From Achromobacter pestifer (GTDB lineage: Bacteria; Pseudomonadota; Gammaproteobacteria; Burkholderiales; Burkholderiaceae_B), in assembly GCF_013267355.1 (NCBI RefSeq), contig NZ_CP053985.1, forward strand, positions 6,386,001 to 6,450,000: 64,000 bases of DNA, in the 5' to 3' direction. Positions 22,037 through 31,549 of this stretch are shown piece by piece. How positions within the stretch are numbered: position 1 is the first letter of the stretch; each line of letters starts with the position of its first letter. The position numbers and the translations under genes are program-made. The notes beneath the pieces were generated by a model. The model worked only from the letters and a program-made list of their open reading frames with translations. It had not been told where the DNA came from and did no database searches.

Positions 22037-23169
22037 ACCCACAAGGCGCACGCCACCTGCTGCTGGTCGGCAACGATCAGAAAGTCACCTGGGACGACGG
22101 CCAGATCCGTTTCCTGGCGCCCGGCAACGACAGCCTGTGCGTCTACGACGCGGCGGCCAACCCCGCCGCGCCCGAACTCGTCGCGACCTTGTCCCTGCCC
22201 AATTCGCTGTTCGGCCCGCCGGTCAATCTGGCGGTCACGCCGGACCAACGCCTGGGCCTGATCGCCGATTCCATGGACTGGCGCGCGCGCGCCGACGGCA
22301 ACGGCTGGCAGCCCGAGCCGGGCCGCGGCCTGTACGTGATCGACCTGGAGGCCAGCCCGCCCGCCATCGTTCAGCGGCTGGAGACCGGGCTGCAGCCTTC
22401 CGGCCTTTCCATCAATCGCGCCGGCACGCTGGCGCTGGTGGCCAACAAGGCTGGCCGCTCGGTGTCGGTGCTGCGCATCGCCGGCAAGCGCGCCGAGGTC
22501 TGCGGCGAGGTGGACCTGGGCACCCCGGTCGTGGCCGTGTCCTTTTCCGCCGACGGCCGCCGCGCCTTCGTGGTCAAGACCGACACACACCGCCTGGGCG
22601 TGCTGCATATCGACGAAAGCGGCGCGCAGCCCCTGGTGACGCACGATCCCGCCGAAGACCTGACCACGGGTCTCGTGCCGTTCAACCTGGTGGTGTCGCC
22701 CGACGGCGCGCTGGCGCTGGTGGTGGACATGGGCAGCCCGACCGCCTCGGACGGCCACGCGGATTCGGTCAGCGTGGTGGACCTGCGCGCCGACCCGCCG
22801 CGCGTGATCGACCGCGTCATGGTCGAGGACGGCCCGGAAGGCATCGCCATCAGCCCCGACGGCCGTTATGCGGCGGTCGCCATCGTGCAAGGTTCCAACA
22901 ACCCGTCCAGCGCCTGGTTCCACCACCCGCGCGGACAGATCGTATTGCTGCGTATCGACGGCCAATCCGTGACCCGCGCCGGCGCCATGGATGTCGGCGC
23001 GCTGCCCGAAGGCGTGGCCTTCAGCCCCGACAGCCGTTACCTGTACGTCGGCAACTTCCTGGATGCCGAAATGCAAATCCTCGCCGTGGGCGACCACGGC
23101 CTGAGCGATACGGGCACCCGCATCGCCCTGCCCGGACGGCCCGCCTCGATGCGCGCCCAATCCTACTGA
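22033..23169 (+). CDS. YVTN-type beta-propeller protein
   Basis: A 378-residue repeat protein with about seven beta-propeller blades. Repeated phrases such as NLAVTPDQRLGLIAD, VSFSADGRRAFVV, LVVSPDGALALVV, IAISPDGRYAAVA and VAFSPDSRYLYVG mark the blades. It lacks an obvious signal peptide, so it should be cytoplasmic unless exported atypically. It is coupled to the ATPase gene by ATGA and sits between the ABC and TRAP transporter sets. A lactonase or sensor role is possible, but no catalytic residues can be assigned. Confidence 0.75.
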
Positions 23170-23203
23170 CCCTACCCATCCCCCCTGCTCCCGGAGTTCC
23201 GCC

Positions 23204-24199
23204 ATGACCACCGCTCCTCAAAAGAAACAGACCCTGCTGGCCGCCGCCCTGCTCGCCCTCGCCGGCCTGGCGCCGCTGTCGGCCCACGCCCTGGACATCA
23301 AGCTCGGCCACGTGCTGGCCCCCAGCCACAGCTGGAACAAGGCCGCGGAAGGGTTCGCCGCCGAAGTGAAGGAAAAGACCGCCGGCCGCGTCAATTTCGT
23401 GCTGTTCCCCAGCGGCCAGCTGGGCAATGAAAAGACCATGCTCGAAGGCCTGCAGATCGGCAGCCAGGGCGCGGCCATCATCGGCTCCGGTTCGCTGCAG
23501 CCCATCGAACCCAAGTTCGGCGTGGTGGAACTGCCCTACACCTGGTCCACCTCGCAACAGGCCTACAAGGCATTCGACGGCGAGCTGGGCGTAGCGCTGG
23601 CCAAGCTGGCCGACAAGAAAAACCTGACCATCATCTCGTGGTGGGAAAACGGCTTTCGCCACGTCACCAACAACCGCGGGGCCGTCAACAAGCCCGCCGA
23701 CCTGGCCGGCCTGAAGACCCGCGTCACGCCCGACAAGATGCGGCTGGACACCTTCACCGCCCTGGGCGCCAACCCCGCGCCGCTGGCCTTCGGCGAGCTG
23801 TATTCGGCCTTGCAGCAGAAGGTGTTCGACGCGCAAGAAAACCCGCTGTCCATCATCTACACCTCGTCCTTCTTCGAGGTGCAGAAATACCTGTCGCTGA
23901 CCGGCCACGTCTGGGGCCCGGCCAACCTGATCATCTCCAAGCCGGTGTGGAACCGCATTTCGGCCGATGACAAGAAGATCGTGCAGGCGGCCGCCGACAA
24001 GTGGCGCGATGCCCAGCGCCAGATGATCACCGACGGCGACCAGCAGTTCATCGCCCAGCTGAAGGACAAGGGCATGCAGGTCAATGAAGTCGACAAGCCC
24101 GCCTTCGCCGCCGCGGTGGCGCCGGTGTGGAAGACCTACTCGGTCACCTACGGCCCCGAGTTGATGGCGCTGGTACAGAAGTACCGCGAGGCCAAGTAA
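23204..24199 (+). CDS. TRAP transporter solute receptor (DctP type)
   Basis: A 331-residue periplasmic receptor with a signal peptide cut near SAHA (residue 28). Motifs match DctP: IKLGHVLAPSHSWNKAAEGF, FPSGQLGNEKTMLEGLQIGSQ, and the ligand-gripping Arg in LKTRVTPDKMRLDTF. It opens the TRAP trio and ends in TAATG shared with the small membrane subunit. TRAP receptors of this kind bind carboxylates through that arginine, so an organic acid ligand is likely. Confidence 0.93.
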   Translation: MTTAPQKKQTLLAAALLALAGLAPLSAHALDIKLGHVLAPSHSWNKAAEGFAAEVKEKTAGRVNFVLFPSGQLGNEKTMLEGLQIGSQGAAIIGSGSLQPIEPKFGVVELPYTWSTSQQAYKAFDGELGVALAKLADKKNLTIISWWENGFRHVTNNRGAVNKPADLAGLKTRVTPDKMRLDTFTALGANPAPLAFGELYSALQQKVFDAQENPLSIIYTSSFFEVQKYLSLTGHVWGPANLIISKPVWNRISADDKKIVQAAADKWRDAQRQMITDGDQQFIAQLKDKGMQVNEVDKPAFAAAVAPVWKTYSVTYGPELMALVQKYREAK

Positions 24200-24678
24200 T
24201 GCTCAACCGACTGTCCGCGATCCTGTCGGGCATCAGCAAGGCCTTCGCCGCCCTGGCGGTGGCCTTGCTGGCGATCCTGATCTCCTACGTGGTGTTCGCC
24301 CGCTTCGTCACCCACACCACGCCGCACTGGGCCGAGGAACTGCCGCGCCTGGTGCTGGTGTGGTCCGCCTTCATCGGCGGCGTCACCTGCAGCTTCGAGC
24401 GTTCGCACCTGATGGCCGGGCTGCTGCCCTTCGTGGTGCGCAACCCCCGCATCCTGAACGCCTTCGAACGCATCAACCAGGCGCTCATCATCGTCGGCCT
24501 GGCGGCGCTGGGCTACGCCGGCTGGCAGCTGGCCGAACTGACCATGGACCAGACCCTGCCCGCGCTGGACGTGTCGGCCGGCGCCGTCTATCTGGCGCTG
24601 CCCGTCGCCTGCGCCATCACCATCGTGGTGCACCTGGCGCAACTGTTCTCCGCCGCTCCCGCCGCTGCAAAGGATTAA
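24199..24678 (+). CDS. TRAP transporter small permease (DctQ type)
   Basis: A 159-residue protein with four membrane segments and the DctQ pattern of a cytoplasmic start followed by WAEELPRLVLVWSAFIGG. The start ATG overlaps the stop of the receptor gene by one base (TAATG), so a longer upstream reading is excluded. It works with the large subunit four bases downstream. Confidence 0.92.
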   Translation: MLNRLSAILSGISKAFAALAVALLAILISYVVFARFVTHTTPHWAEELPRLVLVWSAFIGGVTCSFERSHLMAGLLPFVVRNPRILNAFERINQALIIVGLAALGYAGWQLAELTMDQTLPALDVSAGAVYLALPVACAITIVVHLAQLFSAAPAAAKD

Positions 24679-24682
24679 CAAG

Positions 24683-25966
24683 ATGTCTACGGGTGCTCTC
24701 TTCCTGATGGGCGTGTTCACGATCACGGTGCTGATCGACATGCCCATCGCTTTCGGACTGGTGCTGTCCTGCCTGGCCTATCTGGCGGTCTTCGACTCCG
24801 CGCCCATGATGGTGGCGGCGCAGCAGTACGTGGTGGGGCTGGACAGCTTCACACTGCTGGCGATTCCGCTCTTCATCCTGGCCGCGCAGCTGATGAACGG
24901 CGCCGGCCTGACCCAGCGCATCGTGCGCCTGTGCGCCGCCATCGTCGGCGACATCAAGGGCGGCCTGGCGGTGGTGGCCGTGCTGGCCTGCCTGATGTTC
25001 GGCGCGCTGTCGGGCTCGGGCGTGGCTGACGTGGTCGCCATCGGCAGCCTGCTGCTGCCGGCCATGGCCCGCAGCGGCTATGACAAGGGCTTTTCTTGCG
25101 CCCTGGTCGGCAGCGCCGGCGCCACCTCCACCATCATCCCGCCCAGCATCGTGCTGATCGTCTACGGCACCATCACCGACACCTCGGTGGGCAAGCTGTT
25201 CGTGGCCGGCATCATCCCGGGCATCCTGCTGGGGCTGTCGCTGATCGGCGTGGCCATCTGGCAATCGCGCAAGCACAACTGGGCCGGTGGTCAGCCGTTC
25301 AGCTGGTCCGAGTTGCGCGCCGCCGCCATCGACGCGCTGCCCGCCCTGATGGTGCCGGTGCTGATCATCGGCGGCATCCGCTTCGGCATCTTCACCGCCA
25401 CCGAGGCCGCCTCCAGCGCCATCATCTACGCCTTGCTGATCGGCTTCTTCTGGTACCGCACGCTGAGCCTGAAGTCGCTGTGGGACAACCTGAAGTCCAC
25501 CGGCGAAAGCAGCGCCTCCATCCTGCTCATCATCGGCGCGTCGGGCCTGTTCGCCTGGGTGCTGGTGGCCGAACAGGTGCCGCAGGCGCTGTCCACGCTG
25601 CTGGTGGACTGGACCGACAGCAAGACCGCCGTGCTGCTGGTGCTGACCGTGGTGCTGCTGCTTCTGGGAACCTTCATGGAAGCGATCCCGGTCATCATCA
25701 TCGTGGCCCCGGTCGTGATGCCGGTGCTGGCGCACTACAACATCGATCCGGTGCACTTCGGCATCCTGCTGTCGATCAATATGGCCATCGGCGCCAACAC
25801 GCCGCCGGTCGGGGTCGACCTGATGGCCGCGTGCAAGATCGGCGGCATCAACATGATGCAGACCCTGCGCCCGCTGTCCTGGATGATGCTGGCCATGACC
25901 GCGGTCATGCTGCTGCTGACTTTCGTACCCGAACTGGTGCTGTTCCTGCCGAGGCACGTGCAATGA
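24683..25966 (+). CDS. TRAP transporter large permease (DctM type)
   Basis: A 427-residue sodium-coupled membrane protein with about twelve hydrophobic segments. Family motifs include FALLSGSGVADVVAIG-like LFGALSGSGVADVVA, SAGATSTIIPPSIVLIVYG and NTPPVGVDLMAAC near the C-terminus. An upstream ribosome site is weak, but the gap of four bases suggests coupling with the small subunit. Its stop overlaps the start of the lyase gene (ATGA). Confidence 0.93.
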   Translation: MSTGALFLMGVFTITVLIDMPIAFGLVLSCLAYLAVFDSAPMMVAAQQYVVGLDSFTLLAIPLFILAAQLMNGAGLTQRIVRLCAAIVGDIKGGLAVVAVLACLMFGALSGSGVADVVAIGSLLLPAMARSGYDKGFSCALVGSAGATSTIIPPSIVLIVYGTITDTSVGKLFVAGIIPGILLGLSLIGVAIWQSRKHNWAGGQPFSWSELRAAAIDALPALMVPVLIIGGIRFGIFTATEAASSAIIYALLIGFFWYRTLSLKSLWDNLKSTGESSASILLIIGASGLFAWVLVAEQVPQALSTLLVDWTDSKTAVLLVLTVVLLLLGTFMEAIPVIIIVAPVVMPVLAHYNIDPVHFGILLSINMAIGANTPPVGVDLMAACKIGGINMMQTLRPLSWMMLAMTAVMLLLTFVPELVLFLPRHVQ

Positions 25967-26892
25967 CCCCTATCGCCCCCTCCCGCCGCCCCCCCTTCCT
26001 GCGCCGCAGCTGGATGTTCGTGCCCGGCCTGGACCAGACCGCCCAAGCCGACGGCCTGGCCAGCGGCGCCGATGCGCTGGTCGCGGACCTGGAAGAATTC
26101 ACCGCCCCGGCGGACCGTCCGGCCGCGCGCCCCGTCATCGCGGCACTGTTCGCCCGCTGCCGCGCCCAGGGCGTGGTGGCCGCGGTGCGCATCAACAAGC
26201 TCGAGGACGACGGCATGGCCGACCTGCGCGGCGTCATGCCGGGCGCGCCGGACGCCGTGTTCCTGCCGCACGCCGAAAGCGCGGCCCAGATCGCCGCGCT
26301 GGACCAGGCGATCGGCGCGCTGGAAGCCGAGCTGGGCCTGCCCGCCGGCAGCACCGAAATCGTGCCCACCCTGGAATCGGCGCTGGGCCTGCACCGCGCC
26401 TACGACATCCTGACCGCCAGCCCGCGCGTGTCCGCCTGCCTGCTGGCCGCCGAGGACCTCACCGCCAGCCTGGGCGCCGAGCGCGGCAAGGATGGAATCG
26501 AACTGCACCACCTGCGCGCCCGCTTCCTGCTGGACTGCACGGCGGCAGGCTGCCTGCCCATCGACTGCCCGTTCAACTATCGCGACATGCCGGCGCTGGA
26601 AGCCGACGTGCGCTGGGCGCGCCGCCTGGGCCTGAAGTCCAAGTGCGCCACCGTGGCCGACCAGGTCAAGCTGATCCACGCCGTGTTCACGCCCGCCCCG
26701 GACGAGGTCGCGGCCGCGCATGATTGCGTCGCCCGCTATGAAGCCCAGCGCGCCGGCCGCCACGACGCCGAGCGCATCGATCCGCCTGTCTACAACACCG
26801 CGCGCCGCCTGTTGGCGCGCCATCACCAATTCGAACGATGGGCCGCCGAGCGCCGCGCGCAGGCCGTCCCGCAACAAGGAGACTCCGCATGA
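25963..26892 (+). CDS. CitE-like HpcH/HpaI-family lyase
   Basis: A 309-residue TIM-barrel protein of the citrate-lyase beta subunit/malyl-CoA lyase superfamily. It begins with RRSWMFVPGLDQTAQA and has DALVADLEEFTAPADR, the Arg in VRINKLEDDG, the Glu in EIVPTLESALGL and LLAAEDLTASLG, matching the magnesium and substrate-binding pattern. It starts within the stop of the DctM gene and overlaps the ThDP gene by ATGA. Probable roles are cleavage or hydrolysis of a hydroxy-acyl-CoA, or aldol cleavage of a keto acid. Substrate unknown. Confidence 0.85.
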   Translation: MTPIAPSRRPPFLRRSWMFVPGLDQTAQADGLASGADALVADLEEFTAPADRPAARPVIAALFARCRAQGVVAAVRINKLEDDGMADLRGVMPGAPDAVFLPHAESAAQIAALDQAIGALEAELGLPAGSTEIVPTLESALGLHRAYDILTASPRVSACLLAAEDLTASLGAERGKDGIELHHLRARFLLDCTAAGCLPIDCPFNYRDMPALEADVRWARRLGLKSKCATVADQVKLIHAVFTPAPDEVAAAHDCVARYEAQRAGRHDAERIDPPVYNTARRLLARHHQFERWAAERRAQAVPQQGDSA

Positions 26893-28601
26893 CGTCAGCC
26901 GCAATTCCCGAACGCAATGGCGGTCAGATCCTGATGCAGCAGCTGCGCATCCATGGCGCGCGCCGCGTGTTCATGATCCCCGGCGAAAGCTATCTGCCCT
27001 GCATCGACGCGCTCAACGACCACACCGATGCCATCGAAGCCATCGTCTGCCGCCAGGAAAGCGGCGCGGCCTACATGGCGGAAGCCTACGGCAAGCTGAC
27101 CGGCGAGCCCGGCATCTGCTTCGTCACGCGCGGCCCGGGCGCCACCAACGCCAGCATCGGCGTGCACACCGCCTTCCAGGACTCCACGCCGATGATCCTG
27201 TTCGTGGGCCAGGTGGGCAACGACTTCATGGAGCGCGAAGCCTTCCAGGAGATCGACTACCGCCGCATGTTCGGCCAGATGGCCAAGTGGGTGGCGCAGA
27301 TCGACCGCACCGACCGCATCCCCGAGTACATCTCGCGCGCCTTCGCGGTGGCGACCAGCGGCCGTCCCGGCCCCGTGGTGCTGGCCCTGCCCGAGGACAC
27401 GCTGTGGGGCCGCGCCCGCGTGGCCGACCTGCCGCGCTACCCGCGCGTGCACAGCCATCCCGGCGCCGCCGACCTGGCCCGCCTGACCCAATTGCTGGAC
27501 GCCGCCGAACGCCCCTTCCTGCTGCTGGGCGGCAACGGCTGGCACCAGACCGCCATCGACCAGATCGCCGGTTTCGCCGAACGCTTCGAGCTGCCGGTGG
27601 GCACCGCCTGGCGCCGCCTGGAGTGCTTCGACCAGCGCCACCCCAACGCCGCCGGCCATGTCGGCTGGGCCATGACGCCGGAGCTGCGCCAGCGCCTGCG
27701 CGACGCCGACCTGGTGCTGGCCGTGGGCACGCGCATGGGCGAGGCCACGACCGAAGGCTATACCGTCATCGAGAGCCCGCTGCCGCGCCAGCAGCTCATC
27801 CATGTGTATCCGGACGCCGCCGAACTGGGCCGCGTGTTCTCGCCGACCCAGGCCATCGTGGCCGACGTGGCCAGCTTCGCCGCAAGCGTGGCCGGCCTGG
27901 CTCCCGGCCACAAGGCAGCGCGCGGCGAGGCGGTGCGCGCCGCGCACCAGGAACTGGTCGACAGTCTCAAGCCGCTGTCCTCGCCGGGCCCGATGAGCCT
28001 GGACCAGGCCGCCGCCTACGTCGACGCGCATGTCCCCGCCGACGCCTGCATCACCGTGGGCGCGGGCAATTACGCGCTGTATCCGCATCGCTATCGCCGC
28101 TATGCCGGGCCGGGCACCAGCCTCACGCCCACCGTGGGCTCCATGGGCTACGGTCTGCCGGCAGCCATTTCGGCCAAGCTGGAAGACCGCAAGCGCACGG
28201 TGGTCTGCTATGCCGGCGACGGCTGCTTCCAGATGAACATGCAGGAACTGGGCGTGGCCCTGCAATACCGCCTGGGCGTGGTCGTGCTGGTATTCAACAA
28301 CGGCATCTGGGGCACCATCCGCGCGCACCAGGAACGCGAGTTCCCGGCCCGCACCATCGCGCTGTCCTTCGAGAATCCGGACTTCACCCAGATCATCCGT
28401 GGTTACGGCGGCTACGGCGAGGCCGTGGAAGACACCGCCAGCTTCGGCCCCGCATTCGAGCGCGCGCTGGCCTTTGCCGAACGCGAAAACATGCCGGCCC
28501 TGCTGGAAATACGCTACGACGCCAACGGCATTTCGCCGGGCGAAACCCTGATGGGCATCCGCGAGGCGGCGCTGGCCCGCAACGCGGCCGCCAGCCACTG
28601 A
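26889..28601 (+). CDS. thiamine-diphosphate enzyme of the acetolactate synthase superfamily
   Basis: A 570-residue protein with three ThDP-fold domains. The catalytic Glu is in CRQESGAAYMAEAYG, and the ThDP/magnesium motif begins GDGCFQMNMQE and ends in NNGIWG. It carries a GESYL motif after the first strand (VFMIPGESYL) in common with the second ThDP protein at 33359. Housekeeping acetolactate synthase would normally have a small subunit beside it, absent here, so this is more likely a catabolic decarboxylase or carboligase. The following aldehyde dehydrogenase could take its product. The start overlaps the lyase stop. Confidence 0.85.
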   Translation: MTSAAIPERNGGQILMQQLRIHGARRVFMIPGESYLPCIDALNDHTDAIEAIVCRQESGAAYMAEAYGKLTGEPGICFVTRGPGATNASIGVHTAFQDSTPMILFVGQVGNDFMEREAFQEIDYRRMFGQMAKWVAQIDRTDRIPEYISRAFAVATSGRPGPVVLALPEDTLWGRARVADLPRYPRVHSHPGAADLARLTQLLDAAERPFLLLGGNGWHQTAIDQIAGFAERFELPVGTAWRRLECFDQRHPNAAGHVGWAMTPELRQRLRDADLVLAVGTRMGEATTEGYTVIESPLPRQQLIHVYPDAAELGRVFSPTQAIVADVASFAASVAGLAPGHKAARGEAVRAAHQELVDSLKPLSSPGPMSLDQAAAYVDAHVPADACITVGAGNYALYPHRYRRYAGPGTSLTPTVGSMGYGLPAAISAKLEDRKRTVVCYAGDGCFQMNMQELGVALQYRLGVVVLVFNNGIWGTIRAHQEREFPARTIALSFENPDFTQIIRGYGGYGEAVEDTASFGPAFERALAFAERENMPALLEIRYDANGISPGETLMGIREAALARNAAASH

Positions 28602-28618
28602 CACCGAGGAACTCCACC

Positions 28619-29869
28619 ATGACGACGACACTCTCCATCAACGGACAGCGGCTGTGGCAGTCGCTGATGGCCCTGGCGCAGATCGGCGCCACGCCCAAGG
28701 GCGGCAACTGCCGGCTGGCGCTGACCGCGCTGGACGGCCAGGGCCGCGACCTGGTCACCGGCTGGATGCGCGACGCCGGCCTGACGCTGCGCGTGGACCA
28801 GGTGGGCAACATCTTCGCCCGCCGCGCCGGCCGCAACAATGATCTGCCGCCGGTCATGACCGGCAGCCACATCGACACCCAGCCCACCGGCGGCAAGTTC
28901 GACGGCTGCTACGGCGTGCTGGCGGGCCTGGAGGTCATGCGCACGCTGAACGACCACGGCGTGGTCACGGAGGCACCGCTGGAAGTGGCCATCTGGACCA
29001 ACGAGGAAGGCTCGCGCTTCGTGCCCGTGATGATGGGTTCGGGCGTGTTCGCCGGCAAGTTCCCGCTGGAAGTGGCGCTGACCGCGACCGACCGCGATGG
29101 CAAGTCGGTGGCCGGCGAGTTGGCCGCCATCGGCTATGCCGGCACGGACCCCGTGGGCGGCCGCCCGGTGGGGGCCTACTTCGAGGCCCACATCGAGCAG
29201 GGCCCGATCCTGGAGCACGAGGAAAAAGTGGTCGGCGTGGTGACCGGGTCGCTCGGCCTGCGCTGGTATGACGTGACCGTGACCGGCATGGAAATGCATG
29301 CCGGCCCCACCCCCATGCCGATCCGCCGCGATGCGCTGTACGCCGCCAGCTTCCTGCTGCAGGCGGTGGTGGACATCGCCAACGGCAACCAGCCGCATGG
29401 CCGCGGCACCGTGGGCGAGATCCACGCGCACCCCGGTTCGCGCAACGTCATCCCGGGCCAGGTGCGCTTCACGGTGGACCTGCGCCACGAGGACGAAGCC
29501 ACGCTCACCCGCATGGACCAGCGCTGGCACGAAATCTGCACGGAAATCGCGCAGCGCCACAACGTGGCCGTGGACGTGAAGCACGTGCAGTATTTCCCGC
29601 CCACGCCGTTCGACCTGGACCTGGTGGGCAAGGTGCGCGACGGCGCCGCGAGCCGCGGCCTGGCCGCCATGGACATCGTCACCGGCGCCGGCCACGACGC
29701 GGTCTACATGGCCGCCGTCACGCCCACCGCCATGATCTTCGTGCCCTGCAAGGACGGCGTCAGCCACAACGAGATCGAGGACGCCAAGCCCGCCGACCTG
29801 GAGGCGGGCTGCAACGTGCTGCTCGACGCCATGGTGGCGCGCGCCAACGCCCAGGAGGCCCGCTCATGA
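28619..29869 (+). CDS. M20-family Zn amidohydrolase (N-carbamoyl-amino acid / allantoate hydrolase type)
   Basis: A 416-residue metallo-amidohydrolase. The dinuclear metal ligands are seen in GSHIDTQPTGGKFDG, WTNEEGSRF, HIEQGPILE and GHDAVYMA, and the dimerisation lid begins near GMEMHAGPTPM. This pattern is that of HyuC/AmaB carbamoylases, allantoate amidohydrolases and related enzymes that split C-N bonds in N-carbamoyl or N-acyl amino acids. The ATG at 28619 has an upstream GAGGAA site; the long open frame before it belongs to another gene's shadow. Its stop overlaps the aldehyde dehydrogenase start. Confidence 0.88.
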   Translation: MTTTLSINGQRLWQSLMALAQIGATPKGGNCRLALTALDGQGRDLVTGWMRDAGLTLRVDQVGNIFARRAGRNNDLPPVMTGSHIDTQPTGGKFDGCYGVLAGLEVMRTLNDHGVVTEAPLEVAIWTNEEGSRFVPVMMGSGVFAGKFPLEVALTATDRDGKSVAGELAAIGYAGTDPVGGRPVGAYFEAHIEQGPILEHEEKVVGVVTGSLGLRWYDVTVTGMEMHAGPTPMPIRRDALYAASFLLQAVVDIANGNQPHGRGTVGEIHAHPGSRNVIPGQVRFTVDLRHEDEATLTRMDQRWHEICTEIAQRHNVAVDVKHVQYFPPTPFDLDLVGKVRDGAASRGLAAMDIVTGAGHDAVYMAAVTPTAMIFVPCKDGVSHNEIEDAKPADLEAGCNVLLDAMVARANAQEARS

Positions 29870-31362
29870 GCCAGGACGCCGCCTACTGGCGCGCCCGCGC
29901 CGCCGCGCTCGCTTTCAACGGCCAGGCCTATATCGACGGCGCCTATTGCGGCGCGGCCGACGGCGCCACCTTCCCCGCCATCAGTCCGATAGACGGACGC
30001 AAGCTGGCCGACGTGGCCGCCTGCGGCTCCGCCGACGTGGACCGCGCCGTGCAGGCCGCCCGCCGCGCCTTCGAGGCCGGCGTCTGGAGCGGCCTGGCGC
30101 CGCGCCAGCGCAAGCAGCATCTGCTGCGCCTGGCCGCGCTGATCGAGGAGCACCGCGAGGAGCTCGCGCTGCTGGAAACGCTGGACATGGGCAAGCCCAT
30201 CCGCGACGCGCTGGCCTTCGACGTGCCGGAGACGGCGCGCTGCTACGCCTGGTACGCCGAAGCCATCGACAAGATCTACGACGAGATCGCCCCCACCGGC
30301 CCGGACGCGCTGGCCACCATCACGCGCGAGGCCCTGGGCGTGGTCGCGGCGGTGGTGCCTTGGAACTACCCCTTGATGATGGCCGCCTGGAAGGTCGCGC
30401 CGGCGCTGGCCGCCGGCAACAGCGTCATCCTCAAGCCGGCCGAACAGGCTTCGCTGTCGGCCATCCGGCTGGCGGCGCTGGCCGAGGAAGCCGGGATTCC
30501 CGCCGGCGTCTTCAGCGTGCTGCCCGGACTAGGCGCGCAGGCCGGCCAAGCGCTGGGCCTGCATCCCGACGTGGACTGCATCGCCTTCACCGGGTCGACG
30601 GCCACCGGCAAGCGGTTCATGGAATATTCGGGACAATCGAACCTGAAGCGCGTGTGGCTGGAGTGCGGCGGCAAGTCGCCGCACATCGTGTTCGAGGACT
30701 GCCCGGACCTGGACCGTGCCGCCCAGGCCGCGGCGCTCGCCATCTTTTCCAACCAAGGTGAAGTCTGCATCGCGGGCTCGCGCTTGTACGTGCAGGACGG
30801 CATCTACGACGCCTTCATGGCCAAGGTCGCGGACCATGCCGCCGCGCTGCAGCCGGGCGATCCGCTGGATCCCGCCACCGCCATGGGCGCCATGGTCGAC
30901 GAACGCCAGATGCGCGGCGTGCTGGCCCGCATCGAAGCAGGCGCCGCCGAAGGCGCCCAGCTGCGCATGGGCGGCCGCCAGGCCCGTGGCGCCACCGGCG
31001 GCTACTACATCGAGCCGACCATCTTCGATTGCGCCGGCCAGGACAACAGCCTGGTGCGCGAGGAGATCTTCGGCCCGGTGCTGGCCGCGCAGCGCTTCGC
31101 CACCGAGGACGACGCAGTGCGGCTGGCCAACGACTCCATCTACGGCCTGGGCGCCGGGCTCTGGACCGCCAACCTGTCGCGCGCCCACCGCCTCTCGCGC
31201 CGCCTGCGCGCGGGCCTGGTGTGGGTCAACTGCTACGCCGACGGCGACATCACCGTGCCTTTCGGCGGCGTCAAACAGTCCGGTTTCGGCCGCGACAAGT
31301 CGTTGCACGCGCTGGACAAGTACAGCGACCTGAAGACGACCTGGATCAGCCTGACGGTTTGA
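29866..31362 (+). CDS. NAD(P)-dependent aldehyde dehydrogenase
   Basis: A 498-residue aldehyde dehydrogenase. Cofactor motifs are VVPWNYPLMM and FTGSTATGK, the general base Glu is in LECGGKSP, and the catalytic Cys is in NQGEVCIAGSRL. Sequence style is like the PuuC/betaine aldehyde group that oxidises amino-aldehydes. It is the last gene of the 13-gene operon and overlaps the amidohydrolase by ATGA. A plausible role is oxidation of an aldehyde formed by the ThDP enzyme or by deamination of an amine. Confidence 0.92.
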   Translation: MSQDAAYWRARAAALAFNGQAYIDGAYCGAADGATFPAISPIDGRKLADVAACGSADVDRAVQAARRAFEAGVWSGLAPRQRKQHLLRLAALIEEHREELALLETLDMGKPIRDALAFDVPETARCYAWYAEAIDKIYDEIAPTGPDALATITREALGVVAAVVPWNYPLMMAAWKVAPALAAGNSVILKPAEQASLSAIRLAALAEEAGIPAGVFSVLPGLGAQAGQALGLHPDVDCIAFTGSTATGKRFMEYSGQSNLKRVWLECGGKSPHIVFEDCPDLDRAAQAAALAIFSNQGEVCIAGSRLYVQDGIYDAFMAKVADHAAALQPGDPLDPATAMGAMVDERQMRGVLARIEAGAAEGAQLRMGGRQARGATGGYYIEPTIFDCAGQDNSLVREEIFGPVLAAQRFATEDDAVRLANDSIYGLGAGLWTANLSRAHRLSRRLRAGLVWVNCYADGDITVPFGGVKQSGFGRDKSLHALDKYSDLKTTWISLTV

Positions 31363-31369
31363 TCCCCGG

Positions 31370-31394
31370 GGCGGACGCCTGCACGACGTCCGCC
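31370..31394. terminator. GC-rich hairpin after the aldehyde dehydrogenase gene
   Basis: Perfect 8-base arms GGCGGACG (31370-31377) and CGTCCGCC (31387-31394) follow the last operon gene by 8 bases. There is no T-run, so it may be a 3'-end stabiliser or Rho-dependent stop and not a classic terminator. Confidence 0.35.
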
Positions 31395-31549
31395 ATCCAT
31401 GCCATTTCGCGTTATCTGCTTGGCCGCCCGCGCCATTGAAGGCGGCCGGCCCTTGTGCGACCTTGAACGGCGACGGCCTGCCCACCAGGGCGCCGTTGCG
31501 GGCAAGCGCAGGCGCTCTCCCGCCATCAGAACCATGACGGGAGACAACC